DNA of 64,000 nt from Perlucidibaca piscinae DSM 21586 (lineage in GTDB: Bacteria > Pseudomonadota > Gammaproteobacteria > Pseudomonadales > Moraxellaceae), in assembly GCF_000420045.1 (NCBI RefSeq), contig NZ_ATUE01000006.1:124001-188000 (forward strand). The letters are read 5' to 3'. Below the pieces are notes generated by a model. It was not told the origin of the DNA. It saw nothing but the letters and a program-made list of their open reading frames with translations, and made no database searches. The translations under genes were made by a program, and so were the position numbers. This document shows, piece after piece, positions 8,209 through 17,219 of the stretch (its first letter is position 1; each line of letters begins with the position of its first letter).

Positions 8209-8548
8209 TCCTTTTGATATTTATTTTCTTTTTATCAGATTTTATGTTGGCTAATATTAAGGCTATCTAAACTCAGTCTTAGGTTCTAGTGGCTAAATAT
8301 CTTATTTTTGCACTTCGGGCAACTTCATTGATCTTATGGAGTTAGGCAAGGTACTTTGCTTAGCCGCTTTAGATGTATTGATGTCCAAGTTGTAGATGCA
8401 TGTTCTCGGTGTGGGATGGAAAGCCTGAATTGATCAAGAGCGCAATAATTGTTGCCCAATAGGAATTTGTCCAGCACGCCTCACGCCCCTGACCCTGCCA
8501 TAACGGCACGGACCTCCTGTGCCGCATGGTCTGGGTCGGGAGTTCGCC
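8209..8548. other. Intergenic region and right junction of the AT-rich islet
   Basis: The stretch is AT-rich to about 8465 and should contain the leftward promoter of the helicase operon; I cannot pick one box pair with confidence. Beyond 8465 the ICE-like GC-rich sequence resumes and ends in a GGGAG ribosome site for traG. No remnant of the relaxase C-terminus is recognisable here. Confidence 0.5.
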
Positions 8549-10495
8549 ATGCAGGCGTCCGGTGTGCTGGTTGGTCAGATGCTGCTGGTCCTCGGCATTG
8601 TGCTGCTGGGAACCTGGGGCGCGACGCAGTACGTCGCCACGGCACTGGCCTTTCAGCCCGAGCTCGGAGCCCCGTGGTTCCTCCTCGCTGATTACCCGGT
8701 CTTCTATCCCGCGCAGTTCCTGCACTGGTGGTACTTCTACGACGTCTATGCCCCGCATGTCTTCGCCACAGGCGGTCTGATTGCCGCAGGCAGCAGTCTG
8801 GTCGCGGTGGCTGTCGCGATTGGCCTTTCAGTCTGGCGGAGCAGGCAATCGCAACTCGTCACCACCTACGGGTCAGCGCGCTGGGCGGCAGATGATGAGG
8901 TTGTCACCGCCGGCCTGACCGGCACCGCTGGGGTGTTCCTGGGCCGCCATGAGGCGAGCTACCTGCGGCACGACGGGCCTGAGCATGTCATGGCGTTTGC
9001 TCCAACACGCTCGGGCAAGGGCGTGGGTTTGGTTGTGCCAACGCTCCTGACCTGGCCAGGCTCTGCCGTCATCCATGACATCAAAGGCGAGAACTGGTTT
9101 CTGTCCGCCGGATGGCGCTCTCGGTTCTCACACTGCGTACTGTTCAACCCCACCGATACGCACTCGGCTGCCTACAACCCGCTGCTTGAGGTGCGTCGCG
9201 GCACTCATGAAGTCCGCGACGTGCAGAACATCGCTGACATTTTGGTCGATCCTGAGGGCGCGCTGGAAAAGCGCAATCACTGGGAGAAGACCAGCCATGC
9301 CTTGCTGGTCGGCGCCATCCTGCATGTGCTCTATGCCGGTAGCGACAAGACGCTGCGCGGTGTCGCCAATTTCCTCTCTGACCCGGCCCGCACCTTCGAG
9401 AACGCGCTGCACTTGATGATGACCACCCGGCACCTGCCGGAGGGGGCCCATCCGGTGGTGGCGTCAGCGGCTCGTGAGGTGATGAACAAGAGCGAGAACG
9501 AGCGCTCCGGCGTGCTGTCCACGGCCATGAGTTTCCTCGGGCTTTATCGTGATCCGACCGTGGCCGAGGTGACCTCGCGGTGCGACTGGCGCATCGCAGA
9601 CCTGATCAGTGCTGAACATCCGGTGTCGTTGTACTTGGTGGTCCCGCCGTCGGACATCAGCCGCACCAAGCCGCTGATCCGTCTGTTGTTAAACCAGATC
9701 GGTCGCCGCCTGACCGAGTCGCTGGATGGCAGCGACGGCATCGCACGCAAGCACAAGCTGCTGCTCATGCTCGATGAGTTCCCAGCACTGGGCCGGCTCG
9801 ACTTCTTCGAGAGCGCGCTTGCGTTCATGGCTGGTTATGGCTTGCGGGCGTTCCTGATCGCCCAGTCGCTGAACCAGATCGACAAGGCCTACGGGCCCAA
9901 CCACGCGATCCTCGACAACTGTCACGTACGCATTGCCTTTGCCACCAACGACGAGCGCACCGCCAAGCGCATCTCAGATGCCCTGGGTACGGCCACCGAG
10001 CTGAAGGCGCAGCGCAATTACGCCGGCCACCGGCTGGCGCCGTGGCTGGGGCATCTCATGGTGTCCCGTCAGGAGACGGCACGACCGCTGCTGACGCCGG
10101 GCGAGGTGATGCAGCTGCCACCCGATGAGGCCGTGGTCATGGTCTCCGGCTATCCCCCGGTACGCGCCAAGAAGATCCGCTACTTCAACGATCGCAATTT
10201 CATGACCCGCGTCGTGCCACCGCCCGAGCTGGTGGATGGTGACTATCGCGACGCCCCGGCGGCACGACCCAATGACTGGGCCGGTCAGCTGGCGTTGTTT
10301 GCGGACAACGACGGCTCGCTGCTGGCATCCGGTCTGCCTGGCGGTAGCGATCTGCCGGGCATGGCCAGCAAGCCGCTGACCGATGTCGGTCTGCTCGATG
10401 ACGAAGCGGCTGCCAACGCCCCGCGACCCGTTCTTAAGACCAATCGCGCTTCGCGACTGGCTGCCCTTGATCCCAACGATGGAATCTCGCTATGA
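8549..10495 (+). CDS. traG: Type IV coupling protein TraG/VirD4
   Basis: 648 residues. Two N-terminal membrane segments (LVGQMLLVLGIVLLGTWG and a second near residues 72-95) anchor the protein in the inner membrane. The cytoplasmic motor has Walker A APTRSGKGVGLV (about residues 150-161), Walker B LLLMLDEFPALG (about 405-416) and an AFATNDERTAKRIS block. It delivers the relaxase-DNA complex to the Trb channel. The ATG at 8549 follows GGGAG at 8538-8542; upstream in-frame ATG 8519 is not preferred. Normally it is transcribed with the relaxase, but here the AT-rich islet separates them, so its promoter may have changed. Confidence 0.95.
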   Translation: MQASGVLVGQMLLVLGIVLLGTWGATQYVATALAFQPELGAPWFLLADYPVFYPAQFLHWWYFYDVYAPHVFATGGLIAAGSSLVAVAVAIGLSVWRSRQSQLVTTYGSARWAADDEVVTAGLTGTAGVFLGRHEASYLRHDGPEHVMAFAPTRSGKGVGLVVPTLLTWPGSAVIHDIKGENWFLSAGWRSRFSHCVLFNPTDTHSAAYNPLLEVRRGTHEVRDVQNIADILVDPEGALEKRNHWEKTSHALLVGAILHVLYAGSDKTLRGVANFLSDPARTFENALHLMMTTRHLPEGAHPVVASAAREVMNKSENERSGVLSTAMSFLGLYRDPTVAEVTSRCDWRIADLISAEHPVSLYLVVPPSDISRTKPLIRLLLNQIGRRLTESLDGSDGIARKHKLLLMLDEFPALGRLDFFESALAFMAGYGLRAFLIAQSLNQIDKAYGPNHAILDNCHVRIAFATNDERTAKRISDALGTATELKAQRNYAGHRLAPWLGHLMVSRQETARPLLTPGEVMQLPPDEAVVMVSGYPPVRAKKIRYFNDRNFMTRVVPPPELVDGDYRDAPAARPNDWAGQLALFADNDGSLLASGLPGGSDLPGMASKPLTDVGLLDDEAAANAPRPVLKTNRASRLAALDPNDGISL

Positions 10496-10974
10496 GCCGC
10501 GCCCGCCTGAACATCTTCATCGAGCCTGATCACGCGCGCCGGCTCGATGAGCTGGCCACCATGAAAGGCCTGTCCAAGTCGTCGATCATCGCTGCTGCCC
10601 TGGCGTCCTTCCTGTCACCTGATGCGGCGGATCGGCGCGATGCCGCTTTCGCCAAGCGGCTGGATCGACTGTCGAACCAGTTCGACAAGCTGGAGCGCGA
10701 CCAGACCATCCTCATCGAGACGCTGGCGCTCTATGTCCGCTACTTCCTGACAGTCTCGGCCCCCGTGCCGGAGGCCCAGCAGGAGGCGGCACGTGCACAG
10801 GGCCGCCTGCGCTTTCAGCAGTTCATCGAACAGCTGGGTCGCAACCTGATGCGGGGCCGCAGTCTCGTGAAGGAAGTCCATGAAGAGGTCTTCCCGGATG
10901 CCGGGCAGTTCTTCGCAATGGACGATCCGGCGGCACCGGGTGCGGGCGCGCCGGACGAGGAGCGGCTGGCATGA
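10492..10974 (+). CDS. Ribbon-helix-helix (CopG-like) protein of the transfer operon
   Basis: 160 residues with an N-terminal RHH motif: a strand [18 protein letters not shown] followed by helices [16 protein letters not shown] (to about residue 43). A coiled region ([23 protein letters not shown]) and a C-terminal helical part with an Ala/Gly-rich tail follow. Proteins of this type sit between traG and trbB in Tn4371-type ICEs and may regulate the operon or belong to the relaxosome (inference). Four-base overlaps with traG and trbB show coupling. Confidence 0.88.
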   Translation: MSRARLNIFIEPDHARRLDELATMKGLSKSSIIAAALASFLSPDAADRRDAAFAKRLDRLSNQFDKLERDQTILIETLALYVRYFLTVSAPVPEAQQEAARAQGRLRFQQFIEQLGRNLMRGRSLVKEVHEEVFPDAGQFFAMDDPAAPGAGAPDEERLA

Positions 10975-11966
10975 ACAGCGCCGTCACCGCTCTGCCGGAG
11001 AGCAGCGAGTCGCAGGCGTTGAGCCGGCGCATCCGCATGCTGCGCACGGCGCTGGGGCCGACCATCACGGCGGCACTGGATGACCCCGAGGTCGTCGAGG
11101 TCATGCTCAACCCGGACGGCACGCTCTGGCTGGACAAGCTGGGTGCGGGCAGGGCGCCGGTTGGTCTGTCCCTATCGCCGGCGGATGCCGAGCGCATCAT
11201 CCGACTGGTCGCGGCCCATGTCCGAGCTGAGGTGCATGCGAGCGCACCCATTTTGTCGGCTGAGCTGCCGGAGACCGGCGAGCGCTTCGAGGGGCTGCTG
11301 CCACCGGTGGTGCGGGCACCAACTTTCGCCATCCGCAAGCGTGCGGTCGGCGTGATCCGGCTGGAGCACTACGTCAGCGAACACATCATCACGGTCGAGC
11401 AGGCCGATTTTCTGCGCAAGGCCGTACAGCGCCGACTAAACATCCTAATCGCCGGCGGCACCAGCTCCGGCAAGACCACGTTGGCCAATGCGCTGCTGGC
11501 CGAGATGGCGGTCACGGGCGACCGCGTCATCCTCCTGGAAGACACGCTGGAGCTGCAGTGCAGCACGCCGGATCACGTGTCGCTGCGTGCCAAGCCCGGT
11601 GTGGTGTCCATCAGCGACCTGGTGCGCTCAACCATGCGCTTGCGCCCGGATCGTGTCGTCGTCGGCGAGGTTCGGGGTGCCGAGGCACTGGACCTGCTCA
11701 AGGCCTGGGGCACGGGCCATCCCGGTGGCGTTGCCACCATTCATGCCGGCTCCGCCATGGGTGCACTCACGCGCCTGGAGCAGCTGATTCTGGAGGTGGC
11801 GCTGACGCCACCCCGCGCGCTGATCGCCGAGGCGGTCAACGTCATCGTCTTCATTGCCGGTCGCGGACGCGAGCGCCGCGTGCAGGAGATCGCCTGCGTG
11901 ACCGGCTTTGATGCCCACAGCTACGCCCTTACTGCCATCCCTGCCGAACCCGGAGTTACGTCATGA
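10971..11966 (+). CDS. trbB: TrbB, VirB11-type secretion ATPase
   Basis: 331 residues. An N-terminal sensing domain is followed by the hexameric RecA-like ATPase: Walker [18 protein letters not shown] (about residues 158-174), the Asp box [11 protein letters not shown], Walker [23 protein letters not shown] and the His box [12 protein letters not shown]. The protein powers pilus assembly and DNA transport by the mating-pair channel on the cytoplasmic face. It is the first gene of the trb block, in the order found in RK2 and Tn4371. Confidence 0.96.
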   Translation: MNSAVTALPESSESQALSRRIRMLRTALGPTITAALDDPEVVEVMLNPDGTLWLDKLGAGRAPVGLSLSPADAERIIRLVAAHVRAEVHASAPILSAELPETGERFEGLLPPVVRAPTFAIRKRAVGVIRLEHYVSEHIITVEQADFLRKAVQRRLNILIAGGTSSGKTTLANALLAEMAVTGDRVILLEDTLELQCSTPDHVSLRAKPGVVSISDLVRSTMRLRPDRVVVGEVRGAEALDLLKAWGTGHPGGVATIHAGSAMGALTRLEQLILEVALTPPRALIAEAVNVIVFIAGRGRERRVQEIACVTGFDAHSYALTAIPAEPGVTS

Positions 11967-12304
11967 CGCATTCACGCTTTTACGGAAACACGCTTTCCCG
12001 TGCATCACAGGCCGCCGGCCTGCTGCTCATCAACTTGATGCTGAGCTCAGCCGCACAGGCGGCTGGTTCCAACATGCCGTGGGAAGGCCCGCTGCAGTCG
12101 GTACTGGACTCGGTGCAGGGGCCGGTGGCCCGCATCATGGCGGTCATCGTCATCATCGTGACCGGCCTCGCGCTGGCTTTCGGTGACACCAGCGGCGGCT
12201 TTCGCAAGCTGATCCAGATCGTCTTCGGGCTCTCGATTGCCTTCGCAGCCTCGTCGTTCTTCCTGGCCTTCTTCAGCTTCTCCGGCGGGGCGGTGGTGTC
12301 ATGA
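11963..12304 (+). CDS. trbC: TrbC, major pilin precursor (VirB2-like)
   Basis: 113 residues. A long leader (NTLSRASQAAGLLLINLMLSS) ends at AQA, a likely signal peptidase site near residue 33. The mature part has two hydrophobic helices (IMAVIVIIVTGLALAFG and LIQIVFGLSIAFAASSFFLAFF), the fold of circularised conjugative pilins. The TraF-like peptidase upstream (3871-4395) is the expected maturation enzyme by analogy with RK2. Confidence 0.93.
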   Translation: MTHSRFYGNTLSRASQAAGLLLINLMLSSAAQAAGSNMPWEGPLQSVLDSVQGPVARIMAVIVIIVTGLALAFGDTSGGFRKLIQIVFGLSIAFAASSFFLAFFSFSGGAVVS

Positions 12305-12567
12305 GCCTACCCATCGCGCCGGGCTTCGAGGTGCCCCTGCATCGGTCGCTGACCGAGCCCATCCTGCTGGGCGGTGCGCCGCGCACCGTTGCCGTGGTCA
12401 ACGGCACGCTGGCAGCCGCTGTAGGACTAGGGCTGCAGCTCTGGCTGCCCGGTCTGGCCTTGTGGCTGGCCGGGCACACGCTGGCCGTGTGGGGCGCCAA
12501 GCAGGATGCACAGTTCATGGAAGTGTTCGCCCGGCATCTAAAGCACAAGTCGCTGCTCGACGCGTGA
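12301..12567 (+). CDS. trbD: TrbD, VirB3-like membrane protein
   Basis: 88 residues. A conserved N-terminus (PGFEVPLHRSLTEPILLGGAPR) is followed by one or two adjoining hydrophobic segments (about residues 31-62) and a short basic tail. VirB3/TrbD proteins sit in the inner membrane beside the TrbE ATPase and help pilus biogenesis. It overlaps trbC by four bases and is followed seven bases later by trbE. Confidence 0.93.
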   Translation: MSLPIAPGFEVPLHRSLTEPILLGGAPRTVAVVNGTLAAAVGLGLQLWLPGLALWLAGHTLAVWGAKQDAQFMEVFARHLKHKSLLDA

Positions 12568-12574
12568 GGTCGCC

Positions 12575-14998
12575 ATGATCAATCTCGCCGAGTTCAGAAA
12601 ACGTCCCGCCCAACTGGCGGACTGGCTGCCGTGGGCCGGTCTGGTGGCGCCCGGCGTCGTGCTCAACAAGGATGGCTCCTTCCAGCGCACCGCGCGCTTT
12701 CGCGGGCCGGATGTCGACAGCGTCACCGAGAGCGAGCTGGTCGCCACCACCGCGCGCATCAACAACGCCCTGCGCCGGCTGGGGTCGGGTTGGAGCCTGT
12801 TTGTCGAGGCTGCACGCGAGCCGGCGGCGGGCTACCCCGAGTCTCGCTTTCCGGAGGGGTTGTCCTGGCTGGTGGAGCAGGAGCGCAAGGCTGCCTTCGA
12901 GGAGGCGAGCAGCCACTTCGAGAGTCGCTATCACGTCACGCTGGTCTACCTGCCGCCCGAGGAGTCGCGGGCCAAGGCTGGCAACCTGCTCTACGAGCAT
13001 GGTGGCCAGACGGGCGTGAACTGGCGCGAGCAGCTGCAGACTTTCATCGCCGAAACCGACCGCTTTCTGGATTTGCTCGACACGGTCATGCCGGAGCTGG
13101 GCTGGCTGGATGACGAAGCCACGCTCACCTACCTGCACGGCACGGTATCGACGCGGCGCCATCCTGTCCGTGTCCCGGACGTGCCATTCCACCTTGATGC
13201 ACTGCTCACCGATGTCTCGCTCAGCGGGGGCTTGGCGCCCATGCTGGGGGATCAGCACCTGCGTATGGTCTCGGTTCGCGGCTTTCCCACCTCGACCTGG
13301 CCCGGGCTGCTCGACGAGCTGAACCGGCTGGGCTTCGACTACCGCTGGAGCACGCGCTACCTGTGCCTCGACAAGGCCGAGGCGGAGCGAGAACTGACCC
13401 GGTTGCGTCGGCAATGGTTTGCAAAGCGCAAATCCGTGCTCACGCTTTTACGGGAAACCGTGTTTCAGCAAGAGAGCCCGCTGGTCGACAGCGATGCCGA
13501 CAACAAGGCGGCGGACGCTGATGCGGCCTTGCAGGAGCTGGGCGGCGATTCCGTAAGCTTCGGCTACGTCACGGCCACGGTCGTGGTGATGGATGCCGAT
13601 CCCGAGCGCGCGGACGAGAAGCGCCGCGCCATCGAGCGCGTCATCCAGGGTCGTGGCTTTGTCACGCTTACGGAAAGCCTGAATGCCGTGGATGCGTGGC
13701 TGTCCACCATCCCCGGCCAGTGCTACGCCAATGTGCGCCAACCGCTGATCTCGACCTTGAACCTGGCCCACCTGCTGCCGGTCTCAGCCGTGTGGGCAGG
13801 CCCTGAGCGCAACGACCATCTGGCGGCGCCACCGCTGATGGTGACCCGTACCGAGGGCTCGACGCCGTTCCGGCTCGTGACCCACGTCGGCGATGTCGGT
13901 CACACGCTGGTCGTGGGGCCGACGGGCATGGGCAAGTCAGTGTTGCTGGCCACGCTCATGCTGCAGTTCCGTCGTTACGCCGGTTCGCGCCTGTTCATCT
14001 TCGACAAGGGGGGCTCCGCCCGCGCCACGGTGCTGGGGCTGGGTGGCGACCACTACGAGCTGACGCTGGAAGGCGGAATGGCGTTTCAGCCGCTGGCGCG
14101 CATCGACGAGGAGGGCATGCGTGCCTGGGCAGCCGAGTGGCTGACCGGGCTGCTGACCCATGAAGGCGTGACCATCACCCCGGAGGTCAAGGAGGCGGTG
14201 TGGTCGGCACTGACCAGCCTGGCCTCTGCTCCGGTCGAACAGCGCACGCTCACGGGGCTGTCCGTGTTGCTGCAGTCCAACGCGCTGCGCACGGCATTGC
14301 AGCCCTACACCTTGGGTGGTCCGTTCGGGCGGCTGCTGGACGCAGAGCGTGACCGCTTTTCGGTATCGGACGTGCTGTGCTTCGAGATGGAGGAGCTGAT
14401 GCACAGCCCCTCTGCCGTGCTGCCGGTGCTCAGCTACCTGTTCAAGCGGCTGGAAGAGCGCTTCGATGGCGCCCCGACGCTGCTCATCCTCGATGAGGCT
14501 TGGGTGTTTCTCGACGATCCGGCCTTCGCCATCCGCATCCGTGAGTGGCTGAAGACGCTGCGCAAGCGCAATGTGTCGGTGATCTTTGCCACCCAGTCGC
14601 TGGCCGACATCCAGCGCTCCAGCATCGCGCCGTCCCTGATTGAAAGCTGCCCCAGCCGTATCTTCCTGCCCAACCCGCAGGCGGTGGAGCCACAGCTGCA
14701 GGGGATCTACCAAGGCTTCGGACTCAACGACCGCCAGATCCAGCTGATCGCTCGGGCAACCCCAAAGCGCGAGTACTACTACCAGTCCCGTCTCGGCAAC
14801 CGCGTCTTCGAGCTGGGCCTCGGACCGGTGGCGCTGGCCTTTGCCGCCGCGTCACGCCCGGAAGATCAGCAGGCGATCACCGCCGTGCTGGCTGACACCC
14901 CGCCATCCGACTTTGCCCGCGCCTGGCTGCAGCGCGTCGGGCTGACCTGGGCCGCAGACCTGCTGGCCAATCACCACTCCCCGGAGCAGACACCATGA
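12575..14998 (+). CDS. trbE: TrbE, VirB4-type conjugation ATPase
   Basis: 807 residues. An N-terminal VirB4/CagE domain is followed by a C-terminal motor: Walker A VVGPTGMGKSVLLATLM (about residues 446-462), Walker B TLLILDEAWVFLDDP (about 634-648) and the Q/R-containing VIFATQSLADI segment. It energises pilus subunit extraction and substrate transfer together with TrbB and TraG. Length and all motifs are intact, so this part of the transfer system looks functional. It overlaps trbJ by four bases. Confidence 0.96.
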   Translation: MINLAEFRKRPAQLADWLPWAGLVAPGVVLNKDGSFQRTARFRGPDVDSVTESELVATTARINNALRRLGSGWSLFVEAAREPAAGYPESRFPEGLSWLVEQERKAAFEEASSHFESRYHVTLVYLPPEESRAKAGNLLYEHGGQTGVNWREQLQTFIAETDRFLDLLDTVMPELGWLDDEATLTYLHGTVSTRRHPVRVPDVPFHLDALLTDVSLSGGLAPMLGDQHLRMVSVRGFPTSTWPGLLDELNRLGFDYRWSTRYLCLDKAEAERELTRLRRQWFAKRKSVLTLLRETVFQQESPLVDSDADNKAADADAALQELGGDSVSFGYVTATVVVMDADPERADEKRRAIERVIQGRGFVTLTESLNAVDAWLSTIPGQCYANVRQPLISTLNLAHLLPVSAVWAGPERNDHLAAPPLMVTRTEGSTPFRLVTHVGDVGHTLVVGPTGMGKSVLLATLMLQFRRYAGSRLFIFDKGGSARATVLGLGGDHYELTLEGGMAFQPLARIDEEGMRAWAAEWLTGLLTHEGVTITPEVKEAVWSALTSLASAPVEQRTLTGLSVLLQSNALRTALQPYTLGGPFGRLLDAERDRFSVSDVLCFEMEELMHSPSAVLPVLSYLFKRLEERFDGAPTLLILDEAWVFLDDPAFAIRIREWLKTLRKRNVSVIFATQSLADIQRSSIAPSLIESCPSRIFLPNPQAVEPQLQGIYQGFGLNDRQIQLIARATPKREYYYQSRLGNRVFELGLGPVALAFAAASRPEDQQAITAVLADTPPSDFARAWLQRVGLTWAADLLANHHSPEQTP

Positions 14999-15717
14999 AC
15001 AAGCCACTTTCCGTCGCCATTGCCCTGGTACTCGGTCTCAGTCAGCCGGCTCAGGCCATGACCGTGTTCGATCCCAGCAACTTCTCCCAGAATCTGCTGA
15101 TCGCGATCCGCACCTTGGAGCAGATCAACAACCAGATCACTCAGCTTCAGAACGAGGCGCGCATGCTAAGCAACGACGCGCGCAACCTCGCCGGGCTGGA
15201 CTATGACGCCAGTGCGCGCCTGCGAAACACGCTGGCGACCACCAACCGACTCATCCAGCAGGCCCAAGGGCTTGCCTACGAGGTCAGTCAGGCCGATACC
15301 ACGTTCGCGCGGCTTTACCCGGACGCTTACGGCACAACGGTCTCCGGCAGCCAGATGGCCGTGGATGCGCGCGAGCGCTGGAAGAACTCGCTTGAAGCGC
15401 TGCGCACCAGCCTGCAGATGCAGGCGCAGTCGGCACAGAACTTCGCAGCTGATGAGGCCATGCTGAGTGAGCTGGTCGCGCAGAGCCAAGGTGCTACCGG
15501 CAACCTGCAGGCTACCCAGGCCACCAACCAGCTGCTCGCCTTGCAGTCCCGGCAGGCCATTCAGGCCCAGCAGCTGCAGATCACGCAAGGTCGTGCGGAT
15601 GTCTTGGAGCAGGCCCGTCAGGTCGCGGCGCAGGAGCGTTCGCGTGAAGTGCGTCGCCGTTTCGACAGCGGTTCCACGCGCTACACCCCGCAGCCCGTCA
15701 CCTTCTACGAGCGCTGA
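14995..15717 (+). CDS. trbJ: TrbJ, VirB5-like minor pilin
   Basis: 240 residues. A cleavable signal peptide (LSVAIALVLGLSQPAQA, ending near residue 21) precedes a long helical protein with coiled-coil character (IRTLEQINNQITQLQNEARML; TRLIQQAQ-like repeats), typical of VirB5/TrbJ pilus-tip proteins. A Gln-rich stretch (QATNQLLALQSRQAIQAQQL) lies near the C-terminus. In RK2-type systems TrbJ is essential for transfer. The gene is translationally coupled to trbE. Confidence 0.93.
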   Translation: MNKPLSVAIALVLGLSQPAQAMTVFDPSNFSQNLLIAIRTLEQINNQITQLQNEARMLSNDARNLAGLDYDASARLRNTLATTNRLIQQAQGLAYEVSQADTTFARLYPDAYGTTVSGSQMAVDARERWKNSLEALRTSLQMQAQSAQNFAADEAMLSELVAQSQGATGNLQATQATNQLLALQSRQAIQAQQLQITQGRADVLEQARQVAAQERSREVRRRFDSGSTRYTPQPVTFYER

Positions 15718-15727
15718 GGGGACAATC

Positions 15728-15979
15728 ATGCGAACTCGTCTCCTGCTGATGGCGTGGGTCCTGGGGCTGGCCGGCTGTGGCCAGCCAGCCCCGGAGGTGA
15801 CGGTTGAGTACCTGCTCGCGAATCCGGACCGGCTGCGTGCCTTGCAGGCGTATTGCCGGGACCGGCGCGAGGAGGTCAGCGAGAAGGTCTGTGCTGTTGT
15901 CAGCGACGCGCAGCATCGCCGCTTCTGGGGCAACGGGCAGACCCGCTACACACCGGGTGGCGGGGTGAGCCATGAATGA
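15728..15979 (+). CDS. trbK: TrbK/EexN-like small lipoprotein
   Basis: 83 residues. The N-terminus is a lipoprotein signal with lipobox LAGC (about residues 14-17), followed by a short domain with three cysteines and a VEYLLANPDRLRALQAYCRDRR segment. Proteins at this position between trbJ and trbL are TrbK/EexN-like entry-exclusion lipoproteins that stop redundant transfer between cells already carrying the element. Assignment rests on position, size, lipobox and the conserved 'YLLANPDRL' motif. The frame extends upstream, but 15728 is the only sensible start. Confidence 0.82.
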   Translation: MRTRLLLMAWVLGLAGCGQPAPEVTVEYLLANPDRLRALQAYCRDRREEVSEKVCAVVSDAQHRRFWGNGQTRYTPGGGVSHE

Positions 15980-17219
15980 CATCGGCGTCATCGACCGCTT
16001 TCTGGATGTCTTCTCGCGCTACATCGATTCCGGCTTTGGGCTGGTGGGCGGGGAGGTGGCGTGGCTGAGCGCCACCCTCATCGTCATCGACATGACGCTG
16101 GCAGGCCTGTTCTGGGCCATGGCGGGTGACGAGGTGATGGGCAAGCTGATCAAGAAGATCCTCTACGTCGGCGCCTTCGCGTTCATCATCACCAACTTCA
16201 ACCAGCTCGCCGGCATCATCTTCAACAGCTTTGCCGGTCTGGGGCTGGTGGCCTCCGGGGGCACGCTGACCCAGGCCGAGCTGCTGCAGCCGGGACGGCT
16301 GGCCGAGGTCGGCATCGATGCAGGCCGGCCGATCATGGAGCACATCCGCACGCTGTCCGGTTTTCCGGATTTTTTCATGAACATCGACACCATCGCCGTG
16401 CTGTTTCTGGCGTGGGTCATCGTGATCATCAGTTTCTTCATCCTGGCCGTTCAGCTTTTCGTGACGCTGATCGAGTTCAAGCTGACCACGCTGGCCGGCT
16501 TTGTGCTGGTGCCATTCGCGCTCTGGAACAAGACCAGCTTCCTCGCCGAGCGCGTGCTCGGCAACGTGATGATGGCCGGTGTGAAGGTACTCGTGCTGGC
16601 CGTCATCGTCGGCATCGGCACGACCATCTTTGGCGAGTTCCAGGCGCCGCCCAATGCCGAGCCGTCCATCGACGAGGCTCTGGCCCTGATGTTGGCCTCG
16701 CTGTCGCTGTTCGCGCTGGGGATCTTCGGACCGGGCATCGCCAGTGGTCTGATCGCGGGCGCTCCCCAGCTGGGCGCGGGTGCAGCGGCCGGTGCGACGC
16801 TGGGCGCCTCCGCGATTGCTGTCGGCGGCGGGGCAGCTGCGCTTGGTGCCGGCAAGCTTGCGGCGTCAGCGACTGGGAGCGCCGTGCGCTCAGCCAGCTC
16901 GATGGCCTCCGGTGCCCGCGACGCCTATGCCGCCGGGCAGGCCACCACCTCAGGTGGCTTCAAGGGTGCCGTCGCAGGCATGGCACAGGTCGCTCGCAGC
17001 GGAGCGGCAGCCGTGAAGGGCCGTTTCCAAGGCGGCAATGACGGGCCCGAGGGGGCGTCATCGGGTCAGCCAGCCGCACAGCAACCTGCATGGGCACAAC
17101 GCCTGCAGCGCAACCAACGCATCGCCCAAGGCGTCACCACCACTGCCCATGTCATGCGCTCTGCCGATCACGGTGGCAGCGGCGCCACCCCCAGCCTGCG
17201 TGATCAAGGAGAGTCCTGA
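15972..17219 (+). CDS. trbL: TrbL, VirB6-like polytopic channel protein
   Basis: 415 residues. Several hydrophobic helices occupy the first 270 residues (WLSATLIVIDMTLAGLFWAM, ILYVGAFAFIITNF, VLFLAWVIVIISFFILAVQLF, VLVLAVIVGIG, LALMLASLSLFALGIFG). These are followed by a Gly/Ala-rich low-complexity region (about 255-290) and a hydrophilic tail. VirB6/TrbL forms part of the inner-membrane channel. The gene overlaps the TrbK-like gene by eight bases and trbF by one base. Confidence 0.94.
   Translation: MNDIGVIDRFLDVFSRYIDSGFGLVGGEVAWLSATLIVIDMTLAGLFWAMAGDEVMGKLIKKILYVGAFAFIITNFNQLAGIIFNSFAGLGLVASGGTLTQAELLQPGRLAEVGIDAGRPIMEHIRTLSGFPDFFMNIDTIAVLFLAWVIVIISFFILAVQLFVTLIEFKLTTLAGFVLVPFALWNKTSFLAERVLGNVMMAGVKVLVLAVIVGIGTTIFGEFQAPPNAEPSIDEALALMLASLSLFALGIFGPGIASGLIAGAPQLGAGAAAGATLGASAIAVGGGAAALGAGKLAASATGSAVRSASSMASGARDAYAAGQATTSGGFKGAVAGMAQVARSGAAAVKGRFQGGNDGPEGASSGQPAAQQPAWAQRLQRNQRIAQGVTTTAHVMRSADHGGSGATPSLRDQGES

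Larger units (their letters stand above)
5485..8465. mobile_element. AT-rich genomic islet inserted between relaxase and traG
   Basis: Base composition falls sharply at about 5485, inside the relaxase gene, and recovers at about 8465, 80 bases before traG. The islet carries two overlapping genes on the strand opposite to the transfer operon, and no transposase, integrase or clear terminal repeats. The 3' half of the relaxase is not found on the far side, so the event was an insertion with deletion (or replacement). The content suggests a defence cargo module acquired from a low-GC source (inference). Confidence 0.75.

Noticed and set aside
5485..8465. AT-rich islet as a transposon
   Set aside because: No transposase, no terminal inverted repeats and no target duplication could be seen at the two composition boundaries.
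12515..13414. 299-codon minus-strand frame opposite trbE
   Set aside because: Antisense to a conserved ATPase gene with intact motifs; composition-driven frame only.
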